Below are positions 7,090 to 13,854 of a DNA stretch of 16,663 nt, piece after piece. The translations under genes were made by a program, and so were the position numbers. Under the pieces are notes generated by a model that saw only the letters and a program-made list of their open reading frames with translations, did no database searches and was not told the DNA's origin. This stretch comes from Microthrixaceae bacterium (GTDB lineage: Bacteria; Actinomycetota; Acidimicrobiia; Acidimicrobiales; Acidimicrobilacustridaceae), in assembly GCA_947455015.1 (NCBI GenBank), contig CANGMY010000013.1:1-16663 (forward strand), given 5' to 3'. Positions within the stretch are counted from its first letter, which is position 1, and every line of letters begins with the position of its first letter.

Positions 7090-7548
7090 TCAGCGGCGAG
7101 TTGCACGACGCTTGGCCGGAGCCTTGCGTGCCGTGGTCTTCTTCGCTGCGCGCTTCTTGGCCGGAGCCTTCTTCGCTACGCGCTTCTTGGTTGCGCGCTT
7201 CTTGGCCGGAGCCTTCTTCGCTACGCGCTTCTTGGTTGCGCGCTTCTTAGCGGGTGCCTTCTTGGCAACGCGCTTCTTGGTTGCACGCTTCTTGGCCGGA
7301 GCCTTCTTGGCAACGCGCTTCTTGGTTGCGCGCTTCTTAGCGGGTGCCTTCTTGGCAACGCGCTTCTTGGTTGCGCGCTTCTTGGCCGGAGCCTTCTTCG
7401 CTACGCGCTTCTTGGTTGCACGCTTCTTGGCCGGAGCCTTGCGTGCAGTGGTCTTCTTTGCAACGCGCTTCTTGGCGGGAGCCGCCTTCTTCGCGGTGCG
7501 CTTCTTTGCGGGTGCCTTCTTGGCCGCCCGCTTCTTCACTGCTGCCAT
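7090..7548 (-). CDS. Lys/Ala/Arg-rich histone H1-like DNA-binding protein with 15-residue repeats
   Basis: This 152-residue, extremely basic protein has no folded domain. It starts MAAVKKRAAKKAPAKKR and residues 38-127 are six perfect tandem copies of APAKKRATKKRVAKK (six Lys and two Arg per 15), flanked by degenerate copies with a TTARK variant at each end. The composition is that of eukaryotic H1 tails, chlamydial Hc-type proteins and the C-terminal tail of mycobacterial HupB, but without the HU fold. The likely role is non-specific DNA binding and compaction; an RNA-binding role cannot be excluded. All lysine codons I read are AAG. The ATG at 7548 is fixed by a perfect GAGGAGG ribosome site 5 nt upstream; the longer upstream in-frame extension is not credible protein. 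A hairpin terminator follows. Confidence 0.9.
   Translation of the reverse strand: MAAVKKRAAKKAPAKKRTAKKAAPAKKRVAKKTTARKAPAKKRATKKRVAKKAPAKKRATKKRVAKKAPAKKRATKKRVAKKAPAKKRATKKRVAKKAPAKKRATKKRVAKKAPAKKRATKKRVAKKAPAKKRAAKKTTARKAPAKRRATRR
7168..7437 (-). repeat. Six tandem 45-bp repeats encoding APAKKRATKKRVAKK
   Basis: Six 45-bp units (boundaries at 7437, 7392, 7347, 7302, 7257 and 7212) encode identical peptides. They differ only at synonymous sites: APA is GCT-CCG-GCC or GCA-CCC-GCT, VA is GTT-GCC or GTA-GCG, and one Arg is CGT or CGC. The variants recur in different combinations, a mosaic pattern. Confidence 0.95.
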
Positions 7549-7553
7549 CTTCG

Positions 7554-7560
7554 CCTCCTC
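7554..7560 (-). promoter_or_regulatory. Strong Shine-Dalgarno GAGGAGG of the Lys-rich gene
   Basis: GAGGAGG lies 5 nt upstream of the ATG at 7548. It is the only perfect ribosome-binding site next to a start codon in the window and decides the start of this gene. Confidence 0.85.
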
Positions 7561-7568
7561 GGCGTCTT

Positions 7569-7639
7569 CATGGTTTGTGTAGTGGTACCAACAACAGCTG
7601 CATGAATCGCTACTGAAGTGCACGCCGCACATGGTTTGT
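7569..7639 (-). repeat. Direct repeat ACAAACCATG upstream of the Lys-rich gene
   Basis: CATGGTTTGT (plus strand) occurs at 7569-7578 and 7630-7639, 61 bp apart, close to six helical turns. The match extends to 11 of 12 bases. It lies 21-91 bp upstream of the Lys-rich gene start and could be an operator pair. No known regulator is assigned. Confidence 0.4.
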
Positions 7640-7993
7640 ATGGCGATGCGAAGAAAACGGTACTCACATCGCGCACGCAAATGGTGAATCCGTGGATGCA
7701 CGCGTTGTTTCGCGCAAATTTTTCCGTTGAGAACGTTGACTGAGTTACGCGTGAGCGCGCACGCACACAACCAGCGCGTTTCGCGTGGTGAAAGTGCATA
7801 AACGTCGATGTGCGCGACCCCATTTGAAGTTTTCCACAGGCAATTTGCCCAAGTGCCACTTGGATTTTTTGGAATTGCGGCGATTTTCGTGTCTGTCACC
7901 AATCTGCGCACTCGCGAACGGTGTTTGTCGCGTTTTTTGTGTGTCGTGCACGCGTTTTTCCGATGATTCAGCACGTGAACGTCATACGCGTCG

Positions 7994-7999
7994 TACTGT
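7994..7999 (+). promoter_or_regulatory. Putative -10 element (TACTGT) of the M20 peptidase gene
   Basis: TACTGT fits TANNNT and is 7 nt upstream of the ATG at 8007. The spacer TCGCGTT has no Shine-Dalgarno sequence, implying a leaderless mRNA. Confidence 0.5.
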
Positions 8000-8006
8000 T
8001 CGCGTT

Positions 8007-9362
8007 ATGAGCGGAAAAACGCAAAATGGTGAAGAAGAGTGCACAGAACTTCTGCAAGCGCTGATTCGTAACGCTTGTGTGAACGACGGAACAGTTGAGT
8101 CCGGTGGCGAAATTCGAAGTGCCGACGTGCTCGAAAACTTTCTCGAGGGGCCCGGACTCGAACTCGAAAGTTACGACGCTGCGCCAGGACGCCGAAGCCT
8201 TGTTGCGCGTATCGAAGGGTCCGATCCGACGGCACCGACGCTCTTGCTCATGGGTCATACCGATGTTGTTCCCGCCAACCCCGACCATTGGTCGCGTGAT
8301 CCATTTGGTGGTGACCTTGTCGATGGCGAAGTGTGGGGACGCGGAGCAATCGACATGCTCAACATCACGTCATCAATGGCCGTTGCATTTAAACGACTGG
8401 CGCGTTCTGGATTCACGCCTCGCGGAACGCTTGTGTATCTCGCGGTGGCCGATGAGGAATCAAGTGGTGTCTATGGTGCCGAACACCTCATCAATCACGA
8501 GCGTGATGCGGTCATGGCGGACTACGTGATTACTGAATCCGGAGGTATCCCGCTACCGAGCCCGAACGGTTTGAAGCTCCCCGTGCTCGTCGGGGAAAAG
8601 GGCCTTTTTGGGATCCGGATCCGGGTGGGCGGAACCGCAGGGCATGGCTCTCAGCCCTATAAGACCGACAATGCACTGCTCACTGCTGCGGAGGTTGTGC
8701 GGCGCATTGGCGAGTTCCAGCCCGAGACGCACATCCATGACATTTGGCAACGCTTCATCGAGTCGATGGGCTACCCGGAGGAAATTTCCGGACCGCTGCT
8801 TTCGAAAGACGGACTCACTGATGTCCTTGAGTTCCTGCCGTTGGGTATGGCTCGTCAGTTCCACGCATGTACGCATACGACATTTGCGCCGACGGTGATC
8901 CACGGGGGCTCGAAGATCAACATCATCCCGGACTCTGTCGAGCTCGACGTCGACATTCGAACGCTGCCCGGGCATGACGCCGAAATGGTGATGGCCGAAC
9001 TCCGACTGGCCCTCGGTGACTTGGCTGACGCCGTCACCTTCGAACAGGTCAACTACGACCCTTCGAGTTCATCGCCAACCGACACGCCCTTGTGGGATTC
9101 GTTGTCGCGAGTGACACAGCAGCGGTACCCAGGATCAGAAACCGTTCCGTTCCTTACCGTGGGTGCAACCGATGCGCGCTTCTTCCGCCGCGCCGACAAA
9201 GTCGCCTACGGGTTTGGCCTGTTCAGCGAGAACCTGACATTCGAAGACTTCGGTCGCATGTTCCACGGTGACGACGAACGGATCGATACGCGATCACTCG
9301 GACTTTCCACCGAGATGTGGGAAGCCGTTGCGAACGACCTGTTGTTGAGCCGAGAAGGCTGA
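8007..9362 (+). CDS. M20-family zinc metallopeptidase / amidohydrolase
   Basis: This 451-residue protein has the di-zinc M20/M25/M40 fold, as in carboxypeptidases, succinyl-diaminopimelate desuccinylase-like enzymes and acylases. Ligands are visible in order: H84 in LLMGHTDVVPA, bridging D116 in WGRGAIDM, catalytic E150 and metal E151 in ADEESSG, E177 in ITESGG, and H420 in FHGDDERI near the C-terminus. The inserted dimerisation (lid) domain spans about 195-320 with GTAGHGSQPY (209-218). No signal peptide, so cytosolic. The substrate cannot be deduced; a dipeptidase or N-acyl amino acid hydrolase role is plausible. The start is the ATG at 8007, beginning MSGKTQNGEE; the longer frame upstream has poor composition. 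It converges on kgd across a shared hairpin. Confidence 0.92.
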   Translation: MSGKTQNGEEECTELLQALIRNACVNDGTVESGGEIRSADVLENFLEGPGLELESYDAAPGRRSLVARIEGSDPTAPTLLLMGHTDVVPANPDHWSRDPFGGDLVDGEVWGRGAIDMLNITSSMAVAFKRLARSGFTPRGTLVYLAVADEESSGVYGAEHLINHERDAVMADYVITESGGIPLPSPNGLKLPVLVGEKGLFGIRIRVGGTAGHGSQPYKTDNALLTAAEVVRRIGEFQPETHIHDIWQRFIESMGYPEEISGPLLSKDGLTDVLEFLPLGMARQFHACTHTTFAPTVIHGGSKINIIPDSVELDVDIRTLPGHDAEMVMAELRLALGDLADAVTFEQVNYDPSSSSPTDTPLWDSLSRVTQQRYPGSETVPFLTVGATDARFFRRADKVAYGFGLFSENLTFEDFGRMFHGDDERIDTRSLGLSTEMWEAVANDLLLSREG

Positions 9363-9365
9363 AAA

Positions 9366-9387
9366 GGTGGGGCAACGATGCCCCACC
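9366..9387. terminator. Bidirectional hairpin terminator between the M20 gene and kgd
   Basis: Perfect 9-bp inverted repeat GGTGGGGCA / TGCCCCACC with a 4-nt loop fills the 27-bp gap between the convergent stop codons (TGA ending at 9362 and TGA at 9392-9390). An A tract precedes it on the plus strand (GAAAA), giving a short U run for minus-strand transcripts. Confidence 0.8.
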
Positions 9388-9389
9388 GA

Positions 9390-12300
9390 TCAGATTCCGC
9401 CGAGTGCTGATTCCATGAGGTCGTGAACCTCGGCAGCGTGGATGGCGTGCGATCCAGTTGCCGGACTCGCAGATTCCTGACGACTCACACGACGAATCTT
9501 GTGAGTGTCGTCATGCGCTTCGTACAAGCGACCCTTGATGTGGTTCCAGGCACCCATGTTCTCGGGTTCTTCCTGGAGCCAGACGATTTCATCGGCGTTC
9601 GCGTACTTCTCGACGATGCGAGCAACGTCGGCGTACGGCCATGGGTAGAGCTGCTCAACGCGAGCAATGGCTACTGGAGTGCCCATTTCGTCGCGTGCAG
9701 CTTGGGCTTCGACACCGATCTTGCCGGAGGCGAACACGATGCGACGCACTGATGCGGGATCGCTCACGCCCTTGTCGTCGAGGACCTCTTCGAATGAGCC
9801 GTGGATGAGTTCACTCACCGGCGAACGGGTGGTCTTTGCACGAAGAAGCGACTTCGGGGTGAAGACCACAAGGGGCTTGCGGAGATCTCGGCGAACCTGG
9901 CGACGCAGAAGATGGAAGAACTGCGCAGCGGTCGTTGCGTTACAGACCTGAATGTTGTCGCCTGCGGAAAGTGTGAGGAATCGTTCGATGCGGGCCGAGG
10001 AATGTTCCGGGCCCTGACCCTCGTAGCCGTGCGGAAGAAGCATGACGAGACCAGAGGTCTGGCCCCACTTGTCTTCAGCGGCAACGAGGAAGTTGTCGAT
10101 GATGACCTGAGCGCCATTCATGAAATCGCCGAACTGGGCTTCCCAAACAACAAGGGCATCTTTGTTGACGACGGAGTAGCCGTATTCGAAACCGAGGACG
10201 GCGTACTCGGAAAGGAGCGAGTCGTAGATCCAGAATCGGGCGTCGTCACGAGCGGCATCGGCAAGCGGGATGTACACGCCAGCCGTGTCGTAATCGATGA
10301 GCGCAGCGTGGCGGTGCGAGAAGGTTCCGCGGCGGGAGTCCTCGCCGGACACGCGAACCGATGTTCCTTCGTGAAGCAAAGTGCCATAGGCAAACGCTTC
10401 GCCGAGGGCCCAGTCGACTTCGCCTTCTTCAACGAACATCTTGTGTCGGCCTTCGAACTGCTTGGCCAACTTGGGATGCACGGTAAATCCTTCGGGCACG
10501 TTTTCGATTGCGGCAAAGACGGCGTCGAGCTCTTCTTGGGACACGCCGGTGTCGACGTGAGGAAGAACGCCACTGAAAACGCGCTCGGGAGCATGCTCGA
10601 GTGGCGGCGGTGCGTCGTGTGAGCGGGTTTCGTCGAGTGCAACCTGGAGGCGAGCCTGGAAATCATCGAGAGCGGCTTCGGCTTCTTCGATGGTGATGTC
10701 ACCGCGACGCATCAGCGCTTCGGTGTAGAGCTTGCGGACCGAACGGGTTTCGTCGATGCGCTTGTACATGAGCGGTTGCGTGTAGCTCGGGTCGTCGCCC
10801 TCGTTGTGACCGTGGCGGCGGTAACACACCATGTCGATGACAACGTCACGGTTGAACGTGCGGCGGTAGTCGAATGCAAGACGAGCTACGCGAACAACCG
10901 CTTCGGGGTCGTCACCGTTCACATGGAAGATGGGCGCCTGCACCATCTTGGCGACGTCAGTTGAGTACACCGACGAACGCGCTTCAGAAGGAGATGTGGT
11001 GAAGCCAACCTGATTGTTGATGATCACGTGAATGGTTCCGCCAACGCGGTAGCCGGTGATCTCGGAAAGGTTGAGCGTTTCGGCCACGATGCCTTGGCCA
11101 GCGAATGCAGCATCGCCATGCACAAGGATCGGCAGCACCGGATAATCGCCCGGAGGTTCGATCTGATCCATCTTGGCTCGGGCCATACCCACAACAACGG
11201 GGTCAACGGCTTCGAGATGCGAAGGATTCGCGGCGAGTTCAACTTCGATGGTGTTGCCGGCGGGGCTGGTGAAGATGCCGTTTTGTCCGAGGTGATACTT
11301 CACGTCGCCTGAACCTTGAATGGATTCAGGATCGATGTTGCCTTCGAACTCGGTGAAGAGTTGTTCGTACTTCTTGCCGACGATGTTGACGAGAACATTG
11401 AGTCGACCGCGGTGGGCCATGCCGATGACGGATGACTGCATCGATGTGTCGGCCGCTGATGACAACAGCGAGTCGAGAAGTGGAATCGCTGATTCAGCGC
11501 CTTCGATGCCGAAGCGCTTCTGGCCGAGATACTTCGTGCCGAGGAAACGCTCGAGTGCTTCTGCAGCATTCAGGCGTTCAAGGATGTGGCGCTTCTCTTC
11601 GATGGAAAGCTCGAACTTCACGCCTTCGACCTGCTGCTGAATCCACACCTTCTGCACGGGATCCTGAATGTGCATGTATTCAATGCCAATTGTGCGGCAA
11701 TAGGCCGAACGAAGAACATCGAGGATCGATGCGAGCGTCATGCGGTCGCGACCGGCGAGGCCACCGGTGAGGAACTCACGATCGAAGTCCCAAATAGTGA
11801 GGCCATAGGCCGCGGGGTCAAGTTCAGGATGAAGATCGTGCTCGGTGAGGTCAAGCGGATCGAGGTCGGTGTCGAGGTGACCGCGAACTCGATACATGTT
11901 GATAAGTGCTCGAACCTGGAGGTTCTTTTCGAGCATCAGATCTTGGTGATCGTTGGGGTTGACGTCGTGAGCCCAGTCAACTGGTTCGTAGGGAAGGCCA
12001 AGTGATTCGAAGATTTCTTCGTAGAACTCGTGCTCACCCATGAGCAGTTCTTGAATGCGCTTGAGGAACAGACCCGACTCGGCGCCTTGGATGATGCGAT
12101 GGTCGTAGGTCGAGGTCATGGTCATGACCTTGGACATTCCGAGTGATGCGATGGTGGCCGGGTCGGCGCCACGGAACGCGACTGGGTAGTCGAGCGAACC
12201 AACACCGACAATGACGCCCTGTCCTGGCATGAGTCGTGGAACAGACTGAAGCGTTCCGATCGTGCCGGGGTTGGTGAGGGTGACGGTTGCGCCGGCAAAG

Positions 12301-13004
12301 TCGTCGGGAGTCAATTTGTTGGAGCGAACCTTGCGCACGAGTTCTTCATACGAATCAAGGAACTGTGCGAAATCGAGGTTCTGCGCGTTCTTGATGCACG
12401 GAACGAGAAGTGAGCGGCTGCCGTCGTTCTTTTCAACATCGACGGCAAGGCCAAGCCCGACGGTTTCGGAGCGGACGACGTAGGGCTTACCGTCGGCATC
12501 GGTTGTGAACGATGAGTTCATTACTGGCGTGCCATCGACGATTGCGCGAACGATTGCGTAACCAATGATGTGAGTAAACGAGACCTTGCCGCTTCGGCTT
12601 CGCGACAGGTAACCGTTGATCGACTTGCGATTGACCTCAAGAAGTTTTGTGGGGATCTCGCGGAACGAGGTAGCCGTCGGAACTTCGAGGCTCGCTTCCA
12701 TATTGGAAACGATGCGGGCAGCGGCGCCGCGCAATGGCGTGCCTTGTGGCGCAGTGTCGGGCGAGGATGATGTTGCTGCGGGTGCAGCAGTGGGAGGTGC
12801 CGCTGCGGGCGCGGTTGCAACCGGCGCAGGCGGTGCCGCAGGAGCGGGAGTAGCGATAGCGGATCCCGCGCCGGGGGAGTACCCGGCAAAGAATTCGCGC
12901 CAGCTTTCGCTCACTGACGAAGGGTCGGTGCGGAACTGTTCGAACATTTCGTCGACGAGCCACGCGTTGGGTCCTGCGATGGGGGAAGCAGAGTCATCAG
13001 CCAC
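9390..13004 (-). CDS. kgd: Multifunctional 2-oxoglutarate dehydrogenase E1/E2 (Kgd)
   Basis: This 1204-residue protein has the actinobacterial Kgd architecture (the mycobacterial protein is about 1230 residues). It oxidatively decarboxylates 2-oxoglutarate in the TCA cycle as part of a mixed complex with a lipoyl E2 and E3; Kgd can also show decarboxylase or carboligase activity. Visible parts are the E1 N-terminal segment NAWLVDEMFEQF...SWREFF (13-39), an Ala/Pro linker (about 44-92), a lipoyl-less E2 acyltransferase domain (about 93-325) with SLTNPG-like TLTNPGTIG and TYDHRIIQG (299-307), and then the thiamine-diphosphate E1 domain. The E1 domain has GMAHRGRLN (528-536), HGDAAFAGQG (629-638) and the NNQVGFTT (663-670) cofactor motif. 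The GTG at 13004 is chosen because homology begins there and a TAGAGT hexamer lies 8 nt upstream. It is divergent from xthA. Confidence 0.96.
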   Translation of the reverse strand: MADDSASPIAGPNAWLVDEMFEQFRTDPSSVSESWREFFAGYSPGAGSAIATPAPAAPPAPVATAPAAAPPTAAPAATSSSPDTAPQGTPLRGAAARIVSNMEASLEVPTATSFREIPTKLLEVNRKSINGYLSRSRSGKVSFTHIIGYAIVRAIVDGTPVMNSSFTTDADGKPYVVRSETVGLGLAVDVEKNDGSRSLLVPCIKNAQNLDFAQFLDSYEELVRKVRSNKLTPDDFAGATVTLTNPGTIGTLQSVPRLMPGQGVIVGVGSLDYPVAFRGADPATIASLGMSKVMTMTSTYDHRIIQGAESGLFLKRIQELLMGEHEFYEEIFESLGLPYEPVDWAHDVNPNDHQDLMLEKNLQVRALINMYRVRGHLDTDLDPLDLTEHDLHPELDPAAYGLTIWDFDREFLTGGLAGRDRMTLASILDVLRSAYCRTIGIEYMHIQDPVQKVWIQQQVEGVKFELSIEEKRHILERLNAAEALERFLGTKYLGQKRFGIEGAESAIPLLDSLLSSAADTSMQSSVIGMAHRGRLNVLVNIVGKKYEQLFTEFEGNIDPESIQGSGDVKYHLGQNGIFTSPAGNTIEVELAANPSHLEAVDPVVVGMARAKMDQIEPPGDYPVLPILVHGDAAFAGQGIVAETLNLSEITGYRVGGTIHVIINNQVGFTTSPSEARSSVYSTDVAKMVQAPIFHVNGDDPEAVVRVARLAFDYRRTFNRDVVIDMVCYRRHGHNEGDDPSYTQPLMYKRIDETRSVRKLYTEALMRRGDITIEEAEAALDDFQARLQVALDETRSHDAPPPLEHAPERVFSGVLPHVDTGVSQEELDAVFAAIENVPEGFTVHPKLAKQFEGRHKMFVEEGEVDWALGEAFAYGTLLHEGTSVRVSGEDSRRGTFSHRHAALIDYDTAGVYIPLADAARDDARFWIYDSLLSEYAVLGFEYGYSVVNKDALVVWEAQFGDFMNGAQVIIDNFLVAAEDKWGQTSGLVMLLPHGYEGQGPEHSSARIERFLTLSAGDNIQVCNATTAAQFFHLLRRQVRRDLRKPLVVFTPKSLLRAKTTRSPVSELIHGSFEEVLDDKGVSDPASVRRIVFASGKIGVEAQAARDEMGTPVAIARVEQLYPWPYADVARIVEKYANADEIVWLQEEPENMGAWNHIKGRLYEAHDDTHKIRRVSRQESASPATGSHAIHAAEVHDLMESALGGI

Positions 13005-13012
13005 GTTGATCG

Positions 13013-13018
13013 ACTCTA
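13013..13018 (-). promoter_or_regulatory. Putative -10 element (TAGAGT) of kgd
   Basis: TAGAGT fits TANNNT and is 8 nt before the GTG at 13004; no Shine-Dalgarno sequence intervenes. It forms part of an inverted repeat shared with the xthA promoter. Confidence 0.55.
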
Positions 13019-13066
13019 TCGGCGGCGCCGGAGGCCGGTGGCAGTGGCCCCCGACCTCGCGGCCGA

Positions 13067-13072
13067 TAGATT
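13067..13072 (+). promoter_or_regulatory. Putative -10 element (TAGATT) of xthA
   Basis: TAGATT fits TANNNT and is 8 nt upstream of the GTG at 13081, the mirror image of the kgd arrangement. No Shine-Dalgarno sequence is present, so the mRNA is probably leaderless. Confidence 0.55.
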
Positions 13073-13080
13073 CGGCGACC

Positions 13081-13854
13081 GTGCTCCGAATCGTGACGTG
13101 GAATGTGAACTCGCTGAAGGCCCGGCTCCCCCGAGTGGAGCAGTGGCTCTCCGAAAATGGCCCCGAGGTCATCTGTCTCCAAGAGACCAAAATGAAGGAC
13201 TCGGCATTTCCCGCCGAGGTTTTCAACGCAATGGGCTACGAGACCGCCCACCATGGCCAAGGCCAATGGAACGGTGTGGCGATCCTCTCGAAGGTTGGCC
13301 TTGAGGACGTTGTGGCTGGTTGGGACGACGATGGCCCCGAGGACACCGACGCCCGCATTCTCTGGGCGACCTGCGGCGGCGTCCGGGTGGCCAGCGCCTA
13401 TGTGCCCAACGGCCGGGCTCTCGACGACCCTCACTACACCTACAAACTCGGGTGGCTCGAGCGACTTCGACAGACCCTTCTGCGTCGTGAAGACGCCGGC
13501 AGCGAACTAGCAGTCTGCGGTGATTTCAATATCTGTCCCGACGACCGTGATGTCTGGAGTCCCGAGGCTTGGGTTGGCAATACCCACGTGAGCGAGCCCG
13601 AGCGCGAGGCGCTCCGGTCCCTCGAGGCCTGGGGCCTCGAAGACGTCTACCGCCGTCATCATGACGAAGGCGGTCTCTATTCCTTCTGGGACTACCGCGG
13701 TGGCGACTTCCACCAAGGCCGTGGCCTTCGAATCGATCTCATCATGGCGACGGCATCGCTCGCCGCTCGGTCGGTCGATGCCCGCGTCGATCGCGATGCT
13801 CGTAAGGGTGAAAAGCCCAGCGACCATGCTCCGGTGATCGCGCAGTTCGACTGA
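13081..13854 (+). CDS. xthA: Exodeoxyribonuclease III / AP endonuclease
   Basis: This 257-residue protein of the exonuclease III/APE1 family performs base excision repair: it nicks DNA 5' to abasic sites and trims 3' blocked ends. All family motifs are present: IVTWNVNS (4-11), metal-binding E35 in LQETK (33-37), SAYVPNG (105-111) with Y107, VCGDFN (145-150) with D148 and N150, LRIDLIM (216-222) with D219, and SDHAPV (247-252) with D248 and H249. It is about the usual length. The start is GTG (encoding VLRIVTWN), exactly where family homology begins; upstream in-frame sequence overlaps kgd and is not used. Its TGA overlaps the next gene's ATG by one base (TGATG). The partner for repair context is unknown, but the protein looks fully functional. 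Confidence 0.95.
   Translation: MLRIVTWNVNSLKARLPRVEQWLSENGPEVICLQETKMKDSAFPAEVFNAMGYETAHHGQGQWNGVAILSKVGLEDVVAGWDDDGPEDTDARILWATCGGVRVASAYVPNGRALDDPHYTYKLGWLERLRQTLLRREDAGSELAVCGDFNICPDDRDVWSPEAWVGNTHVSEPEREALRSLEAWGLEDVYRRHHDEGGLYSFWDYRGGDFHQGRGLRIDLIMATASLAARSVDARVDRDARKGEKPSDHAPVIAQFD

Larger units (their letters stand above)
7549..8006. other. Divergent intergenic region, CGCG-rich, no credible gene
   Basis: 458 bp separate the divergent Lys-rich and M20 genes. Open frames crossing it encode low-quality, Cys/Arg/His-rich sequence and are merely extensions of the flanking genes. The region holds the Lys-rich gene ribosome site, a 10-bp direct repeat (CATGGTTTGT at 7569 and 7630), and from 7670 onward 13 CGCG tetramers within about 335 bp. 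These include four palindromic ACGCGT hexamers (7700, 7747, 7950, 7986) set in otherwise T-rich sequence. A CGCGTTTTT motif occurs at 7929 and 7951. A TACTGT hexamer just before the M20 start is a likely promoter. I could not identify a convincing promoter for the Lys-rich gene. Confidence 0.8.
13011..13074. repeat. Inverted repeat GCCGATAGANTCG spanning the kgd/xthA divergent promoters
   Basis: GCCGATAGAGTCG on the minus strand (13023-13011) and GCCGATAGATTCG on the plus strand (13062-13074) match at 12 of 13 bases. Each contains its gene's -10 hexamer and ends 6 nt before the GTG start of its own gene. The arms point outward and are separated by 38 bp. Confidence 0.8.

Noticed and set aside
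7168..7437. Possible CRISPR array
   Set aside because: The repeats are contiguous with no spacers and keep a reading frame; they are coding tandem repeats.
7043..7582. Long plus-strand open frame (179 codons) opposite the Lys-rich gene
   Set aside because: It is the repetitive complement of the 45-bp repeats (Ala/Phe/Leu/Arg pattern); the minus strand has the ribosome site, terminator and sensible composition.
7830..7838. DnaA-box-like TTTTCCACA
   Set aside because: A single copy with one mismatch to TTATCCACA, and no neighbouring boxes or dnaA/dnaN genes; not enough for an origin.
7549..7974. Upstream in-frame extension of the Lys-rich protein
   Set aside because: Its Cys/His/Arg-rich sequence looks non-coding, and the GAGGAGG site places the start at 7548.
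7785..8006. Upstream in-frame extension of the M20 peptidase
   Set aside because: Poor composition with many cysteines and no family similarity; the -10-like hexamer and M20 length favour the ATG at 8007.
9801..10622. 273-codon plus-strand open frame
   Set aside because: It is antisense to the E1 domain of kgd, which is strongly conserved; no independent support.
12616..13080. Upstream in-frame extension of xthA
   Set aside because: It overlaps kgd antisense, is Ala/Gly-rich shadow sequence, and XthA homology begins at the GTG at 13081.
13005..13226. Upstream in-frame extension of kgd
   Set aside because: It runs through the divergent promoter region into xthA; the Kgd N-terminal motif begins just after the GTG at 13004.
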